Positions 34,871 through 46,649 of a stretch of DNA of 64,000 nt are shown here, piece after piece. How positions within the stretch are numbered: position 1 is the stretch's first letter; each line of letters opens with the position of its first letter. Position numbers and translations under genes: made by a program. Under the pieces are notes generated by a model, which had not been told where the DNA came from, ran no database searches, and saw only the letters and a program-made list of their open reading frames with translations. Source of the DNA: Chryseobacterium sp. POL2 (GTDB lineage Bacteria; Bacteroidota; Bacteroidia; Flavobacteriales; Weeksellaceae); the NCBI RefSeq assembly GCF_011058315.1, contig NZ_CP049298.1, forward strand, positions 620,001 to 684,000, given 5' to 3'.

Positions 34871-35560
34871 TTACTTTTTTGTGGGAAAATAATTTTTAAA
34901 TTTTTCCATTCCTTCTGTTGCTGAGGTTTTAAAACAATTTTCTTTGTTTTTAAACATTGAAAAATCCAAATTTGGATCAATCACAAAAATATCGCAATTC
35001 TCTGGAACATAATGTACCAACCCAGCTGCAGGATAGACTTGCAAAGAGGTTCCGACAACCAAGAAAACATCTGCATTAGAAGCAATTTCTTTGGCATTAT
35101 CCATTTCGGGAACCATTTCTCCAAACCATACAATATGCGGTCTCAACTGTATGCCATTTTCGTCCAAATCACCAAGATGCAAATCGTCTTCCCAAACTAT
35201 CGCATCGGTTTCCGAATTGACTGGTCTGGCTTTGCGAAGTTCGCCATGCAAATGCATGACTTTGGAAGAACCTGCGCGCTCATGCAAATCATCAACATTT
35301 TGGGTGATAATATAAACATCAAAATCATCTTCTAACTCAGCTAGAATCTGGTGTGCTTTGTTAGGTTTAACTTCTTTGAGTTGTCTGCGTCTAAGATTAT
35401 AAAATTCCAAAACCAATTCAGGATTTCTCGCAAAACCTTCAGGACTTGCTACCTCTTCGATAGGGTGATTTTCCCACAAACCATTGGCATCTCGAAAAGT
35501 TGAAATTCCGCTTTCAGCACTAATTCCGGCACCCGATAAAACGACTAATTTTTTCTTCAT
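34871..35560 (-). CDS. cobB: Sirtuin-family NAD-dependent deacylase
   Basis: A 229-residue sirtuin. LSGAGISAESGISTFRD binds NAD, QNVDDLHERAG and HLHGE carry the catalytic residues, and VVGTSLQVYPAAGL closes the fold. FYNLRR supplies the Tyr-x-x-Arg pair that in class III sirtuins binds malonyl or succinyl groups. No zinc-binding cysteine pairs are visible. The ATG at 35560 gives normal length; a 25-residue longer frame is unlikely. Confidence 0.9.
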   Translation of the reverse strand: MKKKLVVLSGAGISAESGISTFRDANGLWENHPIEEVASPEGFARNPELVLEFYNLRRRQLKEVKPNKAHQILAELEDDFDVYIITQNVDDLHERAGSSKVMHLHGELRKARPVNSETDAIVWEDDLHLGDLDENGIQLRPHIVWFGEMVPEMDNAKEIASNADVFLVVGTSLQVYPAAGLVHYVPENCDIFVIDPNLDFSMFKNKENCFKTSATEGMEKFKNYFPTKK

Positions 35561-35651
35561 CTTAAAACTGATTTTGACGTTTAAAATATAAAAAACGTGT
35601 TGATAAACTAAACAAGCTTTTACAAAGGTCTTCACTCTCGATTCTTGACTC

Positions 35652-38330
35652 TTATTTCACTTCCAAATTGACACCATTCAATCGTAGAGAATTCAAAATT
35701 ACTGAAAGTGAGCTGAAACTCATCGCAGCAGCAGCTATCATTGGGGATAATAAAATCCCGAAGAAAGGGTAGAGCAGTCCAGCAGCTAAAGGAATTCCTA
35801 AGACATTGTAGATAAACGCAAAAAATAGATTTTCTTTGATGTTTTTCAAGAGTTTTTCACTCAATCTTTTTGCTTTTGCAACACCAAGGATATCGCCTTT
35901 TAACAAAGTAATTTCCGCACTTTCCATCGCAACATCGGTTCCTGTTCCCATGGCAATTCCGATATTGGATTGTGCAAGAGCTGGAGCATCGTTGATTCCA
36001 TCACCCGTCATCGCTACAATTTTTCCTTCAGATTGAAGTTTTTTCACTTCATTCAATTTGTCTTGAGGAAGGCAATTCGCTTGATAATGTCTAATTCCAA
36101 GTGCATCTGCAACGGCTTTTGCAGTATGTTCGTTATCCCCCGTCATCATCATAATATCTACACCATCATTTAGAAGAAATTCTATAGCTTTTTTGGATGT
36201 TTCTTTTATTTTATCCGTAAAACTTACAAATCCTAAAACCTGATTTCCCTCCGCAACATAAGAAATAGTGTGTGCTTTAGATTGCACTTCTGTCGCTTTT
36301 TGTTTTAAACTTTCGGGAATTGAAATTTGATGAGAACTTAAAAGACTTTCGTTTCCTAAAAATACTTTTTTTCCATTGATATTTCCTTGAACACCTTTCC
36401 CAGAAACGTTTTCAAAGTTTTGAACTTTTTCGATATGAATATTTTCTTCTTTGGCTTTCTTTAAAACCGCATTAGAAAGTGGATGCTCAGAATTTTGATT
36501 GAGGGAAGCTGCTAACTGAAGAATATGAGTTGGATGTACATTTTCTAAAGTTTCAATATGTTCCAAAGATGGTTTTCCTTCGGTTAAAGTTCCTGTTTTA
36601 TCGGTAATTAAAACATTTACTTTATTCATTTGTTCAAGAGCTTCGGCATTTTTAATCAGAATACCATTTTTGGCGCCTTTTCCAATTCCCACCATCAAAG
36701 ACATTGGCGTTGCTAAACCCAAAGCGCACGGACAAGCGACAATTAAAACGGCAACCGCATTTACAAAAGCGAACAAGGTTTTCTGAGCTTCTGGACCGAA
36801 AATTTGCCATAAAATAAAGGTCAAAATAGCCACCGCAATTACCGTTGGAACAAATATTTTTGAAACTTTATCCGTTAATTTCTGAATAGGTGCTTTACTT
36901 CTGCTGGCTTCGTTCACCATTTTTATAATTTGAGAAAGCAAAGTTTCATCACCTACCTTTTCAGCTTTCATTAAGAAGACTTGGTTTCCGTTGATGGTTC
37001 CAGAAGTTACTTTATCATTTTCATTTTTCTCAACAGGAATAGGCTCTCCCGTAATCATAGATTCATCAATGGAGGAATTTCCTTCCATAATTTTACCATC
37101 TACAGGAATTTTTTCACCTGGTTTTACTTTTAAAATATCTCCAATTTTCACTTGATCTAAAGCCACTCTTCTTTCGGAATCTCCTTCCACCAAAGTAGCT
37201 TCATCAGGAGAAAGATTCATGAGTTCTTCAATGGCTTTACCCGTTTTTTTATGAGCCATGGCTTCCATCCACTGTCCAAGAATTACCAAAGTTAAAATAA
37301 CACAAACTGCCTCAAAATAGAGTGGGATATTGCCATCGTGACCTTTTATTTCATGCGGAATCATATTGGGGAAAGCCAATGCAAAAATGCTGAATATAAA
37401 TGCTGCAGCCACTCCCAAAGCAATTAAACTAAACATATTGAGGTTCCAAGTTTTAAAGGAAATCCAACCTCTTTTCATGAGAAACCAACCCGAATAAAAT
37501 AAAACTGGAAGCGTTAAAAGAAGCTCTATATAAGCTTGAACATGGTGTGAAAATGGGAAATCTATCCACATTCCGCCCATCGACAAAATGAAAACAGGAA
37601 GTGTAAACGCCAAAGAAATCCAGAATTTTCGTTTTAGAATATTATAAGTTTCATCTTCAGAAATGCTATTTTTCTCTGGAATTTTCACCAAATCCATTCC
37701 GCAAATAGGGCAACTTCCAGGTTCATCACTCAAAATTTCTGGATGCATCGGACAAGTATATTGGGCTTTTTTCTTTTCGGGATATTTCACTAAATCCATC
37801 CCACAAACCGGACAACCCACATTAGAATCATAAACTTTGTCGCCCTCGCAATACATGGGACAATAATATTTTCCAGCTTGATCGTTATTGGTTATCGGTT
37901 GTTGGTTGTTGGTTGTTGGATGATTGGGATGGGAATGCTCGTCTTGATTCTTGGCTCTTGATTCTTGATTCTTTTCCTCAATAGGAACCAAATACATTTT
38001 ACAAACGGGACATCTTTCACCTTGTTTGAAATACACTTTTTCGCCCTCACATTCCATTGGACAATAATAAACCGACGATGGAGAAACACGATCTTGAGGT
38101 TTTACAAAACTTTGATCTTTATTATTAGGATCTTGAAGTTTATAATTTCCAACTTTTGAAAGCGCTTCATTAAATTCTTCCAGCGTGAAATCTCTGTGTC
38201 CATGAATCACTGCTTCATTTTTTTCTAAGTTGACATCAGCGTGAATTCCATCTATATTATTAAGCGTTTCAGTGATTTTTTTCTGGCAGCCAGAGCAAGT
38301 CATTCCCAAAACTTCATATGTACGTTCCAT
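35652..38330 (-). CDS. copA: Copper-translocating P-type ATPase (CopA)
   Basis: An 892-residue P1B ATPase that exports Cu(I). The HMA domain has GMTCSGC (residues 9-15). Three Cys-rich heavy-metal-binding repeats follow (about 89-116, 155-184, 191-219; CPVC or CPIC in each). The ion site is VACPCALG near 530, and phosphorylation is at DKTGTLTEG near 577. SEHPLSNAV and [10 protein letters not shown] are present. Residues 121-151 ([20 protein letters not shown] and beyond) look like an inserted intergenic repeat. An AraC protein with its own Cys pair lies 107 bases upstream. Confidence 0.94.
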   Translation of the reverse strand: MERTYEVLGMTCSGCQKKITETLNNIDGIHADVNLEKNEAVIHGHRDFTLEEFNEALSKVGNYKLQDPNNKDQSFVKPQDRVSPSSVYYCPMECEGEKVYFKQGERCPVCKMYLVPIEEKNQESRAKNQDEHSHPNHPTTNNQQPITNNDQAGKYYCPMYCEGDKVYDSNVGCPVCGMDLVKYPEKKKAQYTCPMHPEILSDEPGSCPICGMDLVKIPEKNSISEDETYNILKRKFWISLAFTLPVFILSMGGMWIDFPFSHHVQAYIELLLTLPVLFYSGWFLMKRGWISFKTWNLNMFSLIALGVAAAFIFSIFALAFPNMIPHEIKGHDGNIPLYFEAVCVILTLVILGQWMEAMAHKKTGKAIEELMNLSPDEATLVEGDSERRVALDQVKIGDILKVKPGEKIPVDGKIMEGNSSIDESMITGEPIPVEKNENDKVTSGTINGNQVFLMKAEKVGDETLLSQIIKMVNEASRSKAPIQKLTDKVSKIFVPTVIAVAILTFILWQIFGPEAQKTLFAFVNAVAVLIVACPCALGLATPMSLMVGIGKGAKNGILIKNAEALEQMNKVNVLITDKTGTLTEGKPSLEHIETLENVHPTHILQLAASLNQNSEHPLSNAVLKKAKEENIHIEKVQNFENVSGKGVQGNINGKKVFLGNESLLSSHQISIPESLKQKATEVQSKAHTISYVAEGNQVLGFVSFTDKIKETSKKAIEFLLNDGVDIMMMTGDNEHTAKAVADALGIRHYQANCLPQDKLNEVKKLQSEGKIVAMTGDGINDAPALAQSNIGIAMGTGTDVAMESAEITLLKGDILGVAKAKRLSEKLLKNIKENLFFAFIYNVLGIPLAAGLLYPFFGILLSPMIAAAAMSFSSLSVILNSLRLNGVNLEVK

Positions 38331-38437
38331 AATCCTTGATTTTACAACACAAAATTGCTGAATGTAAATTGTAGTTTGTTATAAATTTAAGGAAAAGATG
38401 TATAGAATTTGGACTTTAGACAAAATTAATTCATAGC

Positions 38438-38998
38438 TTAAAACTCATCAAGTCCTTTTCTGTTATGATTTTTCAGTTTTTTAAATTCTGTTGGAGTAAA
38501 ACCTGTATTGTTTTTGAATTGAGTTGAAAGATGCTGAACACTTTTGTAGCCCAGTTTTCCAGCGATTTCTGTTAAAGTAAATTCATTGTAGAGCAGGAGT
38601 TCTTTTACTTTTTCTATTTTTTGAAGAATAAAATATTGCTCGAGGGTTATATTTTCATTTTGAGAAAAATTCTTGGAAAGAGCGCTATAATCCCTATGCA
38701 AATTGCTACTTAAAAATTCTGACAAAAGAAAATCTTCATCCACATCCAACTCACTGATTTTTTGAATAATAAGCGTTTTAATTTTATCATTCAATTGAAG
38801 TACAGCATCTTTTATATGCTCAAAACCAGATTGTTCTAGTTTTTTCTCTAATTCTTTAAGTTGAATTTCAGAAAATGATTTTTTTGTTTTTACTTCGCCC
38901 AATTTTATTTCATCAACTGGAATATTTAATTCAGAAAAAATGCCTTTTACTGCAGCAACACAACGATTGCAGACCATATTTTTGATGAAAATTTGCAT
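38438..38998 (-). CDS. AraC-family regulator with metal-binding N-terminus
   Basis: A 186-residue regulator. Residues 1-60 resemble an HMA-like domain with C10-x2-C13 (NMVCNRCVAAV); the C-terminal AraC domain (about 95-180) includes LTEIAGKLGYKSVQHLSTQF. It lies upstream of copA on the same strand and probably senses copper to control it. Confidence 0.88.
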   Translation of the reverse strand: MQIFIKNMVCNRCVAAVKGIFSELNIPVDEIKLGEVKTKKSFSEIQLKELEKKLEQSGFEHIKDAVLQLNDKIKTLIIQKISELDVDEDFLLSEFLSSNLHRDYSALSKNFSQNENITLEQYFILQKIEKVKELLLYNEFTLTEIAGKLGYKSVQHLSTQFKNNTGFTPTEFKKLKNHNRKGLDEF

Positions 38999-39068
38999 GA
39001 ACTATTTTATTTAGGCTTAAAAGTATAAAAAATATAATAGCTGATAATAATATTCTAGAAAAAAAACA

Positions 39069-39076
39069 TATCTTTG
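39069..39076 (+). promoter_or_regulatory. -7 element for rpsO
   Basis: TATCTTTG, 37 bases before the rpsO ATG. Confidence 0.6.
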
Positions 39077-39113
39077 CACCCGAATTACATAATAATCATT
39101 AAATAATATTGGA

Positions 39114-39383
39114 ATGTATTTAACAACAGAAAAGAAAGCGGAAATTTTCGCAAAACATGGTAAGTCAGCTACAGATACTGGTAGCGCAGAAGGGCAAATC
39201 GCATTGTTCACTTACAGAATTAATCATTTATCTCAACACTTAAAAGCTAATCACAAAGATTTCAACACAGAGAGATCTCTAGTGAAATTGGTAGGTAAGA
39301 GAAAAAGATTATTAGATTATCTTAAGAAAGTTGAAATCGCAAGATATAGAGCGATTATCGCTGAACTTGGAATTAGAAAATAA
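39114..39383 (+). CDS. rpsO: 30S ribosomal protein S15
   Basis: An 89-residue S15 with the usual signatures: FAKHGKSATDTGSAEGQIAL, HLKANHKDFNTERSLVKLVG and LLDYLKK. It binds the central domain of 16S rRNA. pnp lies downstream as in many bacteria, but here a DUF1003-like gene separates them. Confidence 0.97.
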   Translation: MYLTTEKKAEIFAKHGKSATDTGSAEGQIALFTYRINHLSQHLKANHKDFNTERSLVKLVGKRKRLLDYLKKVEIARYRAIIAELGIRK

Positions 39384-39405
39384 TTCTCAGTCAAAAAGAC
39401 AAACG

Positions 39406-39434
39406 AAAGCAACTCCAAAAGGGTTGCTTTTTTT
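39406..39434 (+). terminator. Terminator after rpsO
   Basis: AAGCAACtCC pairs with GGgTTGCTT, then a T run. Confidence 0.85.
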
Positions 39435-39467
39435 ATTGATATTAGTATTGATTGCTTTTTTAATAAT

Positions 39468-39475
39468 TAACTTTG
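39468..39475 (+). promoter_or_regulatory. -7 element for the coiled-coil gene
   Basis: TAACTTTG, 19 bases before the ATG. Confidence 0.5.
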
Positions 39476-39494
39476 CAATCAGAAAAAACGAAGT

Positions 39495-40064
39495 ATGAAG
39501 CTAACAGAAGAAAATCAAGAAAAAATTTCGGCATTAGAAAAAATTGCTAATGGCACAATGTGGTGGATTGGCTCAATCCCCTCATTAATAGTTCATACGA
39601 TTTTCTTTTTATTATGTTTTGCCTTACCAGTTTTTGGCATTGTTGATTGGGACCACATGTTATTGGTTTTAACGACTTTATTATCTTTAGAAGCGATTTA
39701 TTTAGCAATTTTTATTCAAATGTCTGTTAATAAAAGTTCAGAAAATATAGAGGTTCTGAGAGAAGATGTTGAAGAAATCCAAGAAGATATTGACGAAATC
39801 CAAGAAGATATCGAAGAAATTAGCGAAGATATTGAAGATATCAGCGAAGACATAGAAGAAATTAATGAAGATATCGACGAAATCCAAGAAGATATTGAAG
39901 AGATAAATGACGAAGATGACGAAGACCACAGCGAACGTGCCAGAGCCGTCATGTTGAAAAGCAAAGTTTCCTCTAACCGTTACGAAATCAAACAATTACG
40001 AGACAAAATAAAAGAGCTCGAACATCTTATTGAAATTATAAAAGAAAAAGAAGAGGAAGATTAA
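39495..40064 (+). CDS. DUF1003-like membrane protein with acidic heptad coiled coil
   Basis: A 189-residue protein with two membrane helices (about 28-48 and 54-74), resembling the DUF1003 core, including IFIQMSVNKSSEN. From residue 89 to 138 runs a near-perfect 7-residue repeat of the form EI(Q/S/N)EDI(D/E). A second Lys/Glu helix closes the protein. It should form a long negatively charged coiled coil in the cytoplasm. The DNA for the repeat is a degenerate 21-base minisatellite, so copy number may vary. Confidence 0.8.
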   Translation: MKLTEENQEKISALEKIANGTMWWIGSIPSLIVHTIFFLLCFALPVFGIVDWDHMLLVLTTLLSLEAIYLAIFIQMSVNKSSENIEVLREDVEEIQEDIDEIQEDIEEISEDIEDISEDIEEINEDIDEIQEDIEEINDEDDEDHSERARAVMLKSKVSSNRYEIKQLRDKIKELEHLIEIIKEKEEED

Positions 40065-40173
40065 TAATCGTTTGGTAATTATTAAAATTAATTTGTTACT
40101 AAATTGATATTTCTTTAATTGTCTCATATTAAAATTCCTTCTTTATCAAATTAACAAATTCCCATAAATTCCG

Positions 40174-40181
40174 TATCTTTG
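40174..40181 (+). promoter_or_regulatory. -7 element for pnp
   Basis: TATCTTTG; transcription near 40188 gives a leader of about 60 bases before the ATG, a length that leaves room for control of this RNase. Confidence 0.55.
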
Positions 40182-40247
40182 CCCACGAAAATTTAAAGAG
40201 TTTAAATATTAAAACACTCAATACGGAGTGTAAAACAAAATTAATTT

Positions 40248-42437
40248 ATGAGTGCACCACAAGCAATCACAGAGCTAATTACTCTTGCAGACGGAAGAGA
40301 AATTACGCTTGAAACAGGTAAATTGGCGAAACAAGCCGACGGTTCTGTAGTCGTAAAACTAGGCGGAACAATGCTAATGGCAACGGTTGTAGCCAACAAA
40401 GAAGCTAACCCTGGCGTTGACTTTTTACCATTAACAGTAGATTACAGAGAAAAATTCTATGCAGGAGGTAAAATTCCTGGAAACTTCTTCAGAAGAGAAG
40501 CGAGACCATCCGATCAAGAAATTTTGACAATGCGTTTGGTAGATAGAGTTTTGAGACCTTTATTCCCTGAAGATTTCCACGCAGAAGTTCAGGTGATGAT
40601 TTCCCTAATTTCTTACGATGGACAAACAATTCCTGATGATTTAGCTGGTTTAGCAGCTTCTGCAGCTATCGCAATCACCGATATCCCTTTCAATGGACCA
40701 ATGTCTGAGGTAAGAGTGGTAAAATTAGACGGAAAACTTTCTATCAACCCTAAATATGAAGATTTAGCCAACGCTGAATTGGATATTATGGTGGGAGCAA
40801 CAAAATCTTCAATCGTAATGGTAGAAGGTGAAATGAAAGAAATTTCTGAGCAAGAAATGTTAGAAGCTATTCAGTTTGCGCACAAAGAAATCATCAATCA
40901 AATTGAAGCTCAAGAAAGATTAGCTGCGAAAGTAGGCAAAGCTTTCCCAAAAAGAGAATATAACCACGAAACTCACGATGAAGAAATTCGTGAAAAAGTG
41001 TGGAAAGAAACTTACGATAAAGTTTATGAAGTAGCTAAAACGCCTTCTGCAAAAGAAGAAAGAGCGGAAAACTTCAAAGCTGTTCTTAATGATTTCTTAG
41101 CTCAATATACAGACGAAGAAGAATTAGAAAGAGTAACACCTTTCGTTAAAGTATATTACCACGATGTGGAAAAAGAAGCGATGCGTCAAATGATTTTGAA
41201 CGAAAAAGTTCGTCTTGATGGTCGTGATCCACAAACGATTCGTCCAATTTGGTCAGAAATCGATTATCTTCCAGGAGCTCACGGTTCTGCCATCTTTACA
41301 AGAGGAGAAACTCAGTCTTTAACAGCTGTAACTTTAGGTTCTATTAAAGATGCTAACATGGTGGACAGCGTAATTACTAACCACGACGAAAAATTCTTCC
41401 TTCATTATAATTTCCCTCCATTCTCAACAGGTGAAGCTCGTCCGTTAAGAGGAACTTCAAGAAGAGAAGTTGGACATGGTAACTTGGCTCAAAGAGCTTT
41501 AGCAAACATGATTCCTGAAGAAAATCCTTACACCATTCGTGTAGTTTCTGATATTTTAGAATCTAACGGTTCATCTTCAATGGCAACCGTTTGTGCAGGA
41601 ACATTAGCATTGATGGATGCAGGGGTTCAAATTAAAAAACCTGTTTCTGGTATCGCAATGGGATTAATTACGGATGAAAAATCAGGAAAATTCACGGTTC
41701 TTTCAGATATTTTAGGAGATGAAGATCACTTGGGAGATATGGACTTTAAAGTAACTGGAACAGAAGACGGAATTACGGCTTGTCAAATGGATATCAAAAT
41801 CCAAGGTCTTTCTATGGATATTATGGAACAAGCTTTAATGCAAGCAAAAGACGGAAGATTACATATTTTAAATAAAATCACGCAAACCATTGCTGAACCA
41901 AGAGAAGATGTGAAACCTCACGCTCCGAAAATGGTGATGATGGAAATTCCTAAAGATTTCATCGGCGCAGTAATCGGACCTGGTGGAAAAATCATTCAGC
42001 AAATGCAGAAAGATACAGATACAGTAATCGCTATTGAAGAAGTTGGTGAAATCGGACGTATCGAGATTTCTGGTGTTGACAGAGAGAAAATCAATGCTGC
42101 AGTTGCGAAAATCAACGAAATTACCTTCGTACCAGTTGTCGGTGAAGTTTACAAAGGAAAAGTTGTAAAAGTAATGGATTTTGGTGCTTTCGTAGCGATT
42201 GCTAAAGGTACTGAAGGTCTTCTTCACATTTCTGAAATCGAATGGAAGCGTCTGGACAAAGTTCCTTACGCTGAAGGTGATGAAGTTGAAGTGAAATTCA
42301 TGGGTTACGATGATCGTAAGAAAATGAAACTTTCAAGAAAAGTTTTGTTGCCAAGACCACCAAGACCAGAACAAAAGCCAAAAGCTGAAAACACTGAAGC
42401 TCCAGTTCAAAACAATAATCAAGAGCCACAAGCTTAA
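40248..42437 (+). CDS. pnp: Polynucleotide phosphorylase
   Basis: A 729-residue exoribonuclease: two RNase PH domains (about 10-230 and 320-540, with [14 protein letters not shown] and [14 protein letters not shown]), a KH domain ([13 protein letters not shown]) and an S1 domain ([17 protein letters not shown]), ending in a short Pro/Gln-rich tail. It degrades RNA from the 3' end using phosphate. Full length and intact. Confidence 0.97.
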   Translation: MSAPQAITELITLADGREITLETGKLAKQADGSVVVKLGGTMLMATVVANKEANPGVDFLPLTVDYREKFYAGGKIPGNFFRREARPSDQEILTMRLVDRVLRPLFPEDFHAEVQVMISLISYDGQTIPDDLAGLAASAAIAITDIPFNGPMSEVRVVKLDGKLSINPKYEDLANAELDIMVGATKSSIVMVEGEMKEISEQEMLEAIQFAHKEIINQIEAQERLAAKVGKAFPKREYNHETHDEEIREKVWKETYDKVYEVAKTPSAKEERAENFKAVLNDFLAQYTDEEELERVTPFVKVYYHDVEKEAMRQMILNEKVRLDGRDPQTIRPIWSEIDYLPGAHGSAIFTRGETQSLTAVTLGSIKDANMVDSVITNHDEKFFLHYNFPPFSTGEARPLRGTSRREVGHGNLAQRALANMIPEENPYTIRVVSDILESNGSSSMATVCAGTLALMDAGVQIKKPVSGIAMGLITDEKSGKFTVLSDILGDEDHLGDMDFKVTGTEDGITACQMDIKIQGLSMDIMEQALMQAKDGRLHILNKITQTIAEPREDVKPHAPKMVMMEIPKDFIGAVIGPGGKIIQQMQKDTDTVIAIEEVGEIGRIEISGVDREKINAAVAKINEITFVPVVGEVYKGKVVKVMDFGAFVAIAKGTEGLLHISEIEWKRLDKVPYAEGDEVEVKFMGYDDRKKMKLSRKVLLPRPPRPEQKPKAENTEAPVQNNNQEPQA

Positions 42438-42445
42438 CAATAGAA

Positions 42446-42472
42446 AACCATCGCATTTGCGGTGGTTTTTTT
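42446..42472 (+). terminator. Terminator after pnp
   Basis: AAAACCAxCGC pairs with GCGxTGGTTTT, then T. Confidence 0.88.
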
Positions 42473-42487
42473 ATGAGCATTGCAGTG

Positions 42488-42533
42488 TTTAGTTTTTGGC
42501 GCGGCGGCGAAGCCGCCGCGCCAAAAAACTAAA
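42488..42533. repeat. GC-rich perfect palindrome
   Basis: GTTTTTGGCGCGGCGGC, loop GAA, GCCGCCGCGCCAAAAAAC, inside TTTAG...CTAAA. It stands out in this AT-rich DNA. It could terminate the decayed minus-strand gene that follows, or be a REP-type repeat. Confidence 0.7.
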
Positions 42534-42552
42534 CTATAATTACGAGAACAAT

Positions 42553-43845
<1,293 letters not shown>

Positions 43846-43849
43846 TTAT

Positions 43850-45632
<1,783 letters not shown>

Positions 45633-46649
45633 ATGTCTTCTAATAAAAACGCTTTAATCCGCTACAAAACGCTCGACAAATGCTTAAAAAACAAGTATCG
45701 AAAATATACTTTGGAAGATTTAATGGACGAATGTTCGGAAGCTTTGTTTGAGTTTGAAGAAAAAGAATCTTTCGTGAGCAAACGTACTGTACAACTGGAT
45801 TTACAGAATATGCGTAGTGAAAAATTCGGTTATGAAGCGCCCATTGAAGTCTATGAACGCAAATTTTACCGTTACAGCGATCCCGATTACAGCATTCATA
45901 ATATCCAAGTGAATGAAAGCGACTTGAAAGCGATGAATAACGCGATCCAAATTTTAAAACAATTCAAAGATTTTTCGATGTTTAAGGAAATGAATGGTGT
46001 GATTCAAAAACTGGAAGATTCTGTGAATTCTGTTCAGCAAAAATCCATTATCCATTTAGATAAAAATGAGCAATTAAAAGGTTTAGAACATATTGATATT
46101 TTGTATCAAGCCATTTTGAACAAGAAAGTTCTTCGAATTTTGTATAAAAGTTTTACTGCACGAGAAGCCAATTACATGACGGTTCATCCGCAATTACTGA
46201 AAGAATACAACAACCGTTGGTTTTTGATTTGTTGGCATAAAAACAAAATTTACAACCTCGCTTTAGACCGAATATTAGAAATATCAATTGATGAAAAATC
46301 AGATTACATCAATAGAGAATTCAATGCTGATCGGTATTTCGGAGAAGTAATTGGTGCCACGGTTTCGGAAACACAACGACCACAAAATGTGATTTTCAGA
46401 ATGGTGAGAAAACAAGCGCCTTACGTTATTACAAAGCCTTTTCATCATTCGCAAGAGATTATTAAAGAAGACGAAAATTATATTACTTTCCGAATTCGGG
46501 TGCAACTTAATTTCGAACTAGAGCGTATGATTTTGGGAATGGGCGAATTTATCACCGTTTTAAAACCCAATAAACTACGAGAGAGAATCCAGAAAAGTGT
46601 GAGATTGGCGAGTATAAATTACGACTCCGAAATCCAAGATAACAATTAA
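45633..46649 (+). CDS. WYL-domain transcriptional regulator
   Basis: A 338-residue protein with an N-terminal winged-HTH-like region (about 10-75, VSKRTVQLDLQNMR) and a WYL domain (about 150-230, with ILYKSFTAREANYMTVHP and NNRWFLICWH), then a WCX-like C-terminal domain. WYL proteins bind nucleic acids or nucleotides and often control RNA repair or defence. It is divergent from rtcB and converges with the next gene with a 4-base overlap. Confidence 0.88.
   Translation: MSSNKNALIRYKTLDKCLKNKYRKYTLEDLMDECSEALFEFEEKESFVSKRTVQLDLQNMRSEKFGYEAPIEVYERKFYRYSDPDYSIHNIQVNESDLKAMNNAIQILKQFKDFSMFKEMNGVIQKLEDSVNSVQQKSIIHLDKNEQLKGLEHIDILYQAILNKKVLRILYKSFTAREANYMTVHPQLLKEYNNRWFLICWHKNKIYNLALDRILEISIDEKSDYINREFNADRYFGEVIGATVSETQRPQNVIFRMVRKQAPYVITKPFHHSQEIIKEDENYITFRIRVQLNFELERMILGMGEFITVLKPNKLRERIQKSVRLASINYDSEIQDNN

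Noticed and set aside
39759-39908. CRISPR-like spaced repeats
   Set aside because: The 21-base units are continuous, in frame and code for heptads; there are no spacers.
39716-39995. Antisense Ser/Ile- and Phe-rich frames
   Set aside because: They are complements of the heptad repeat and have no other support.
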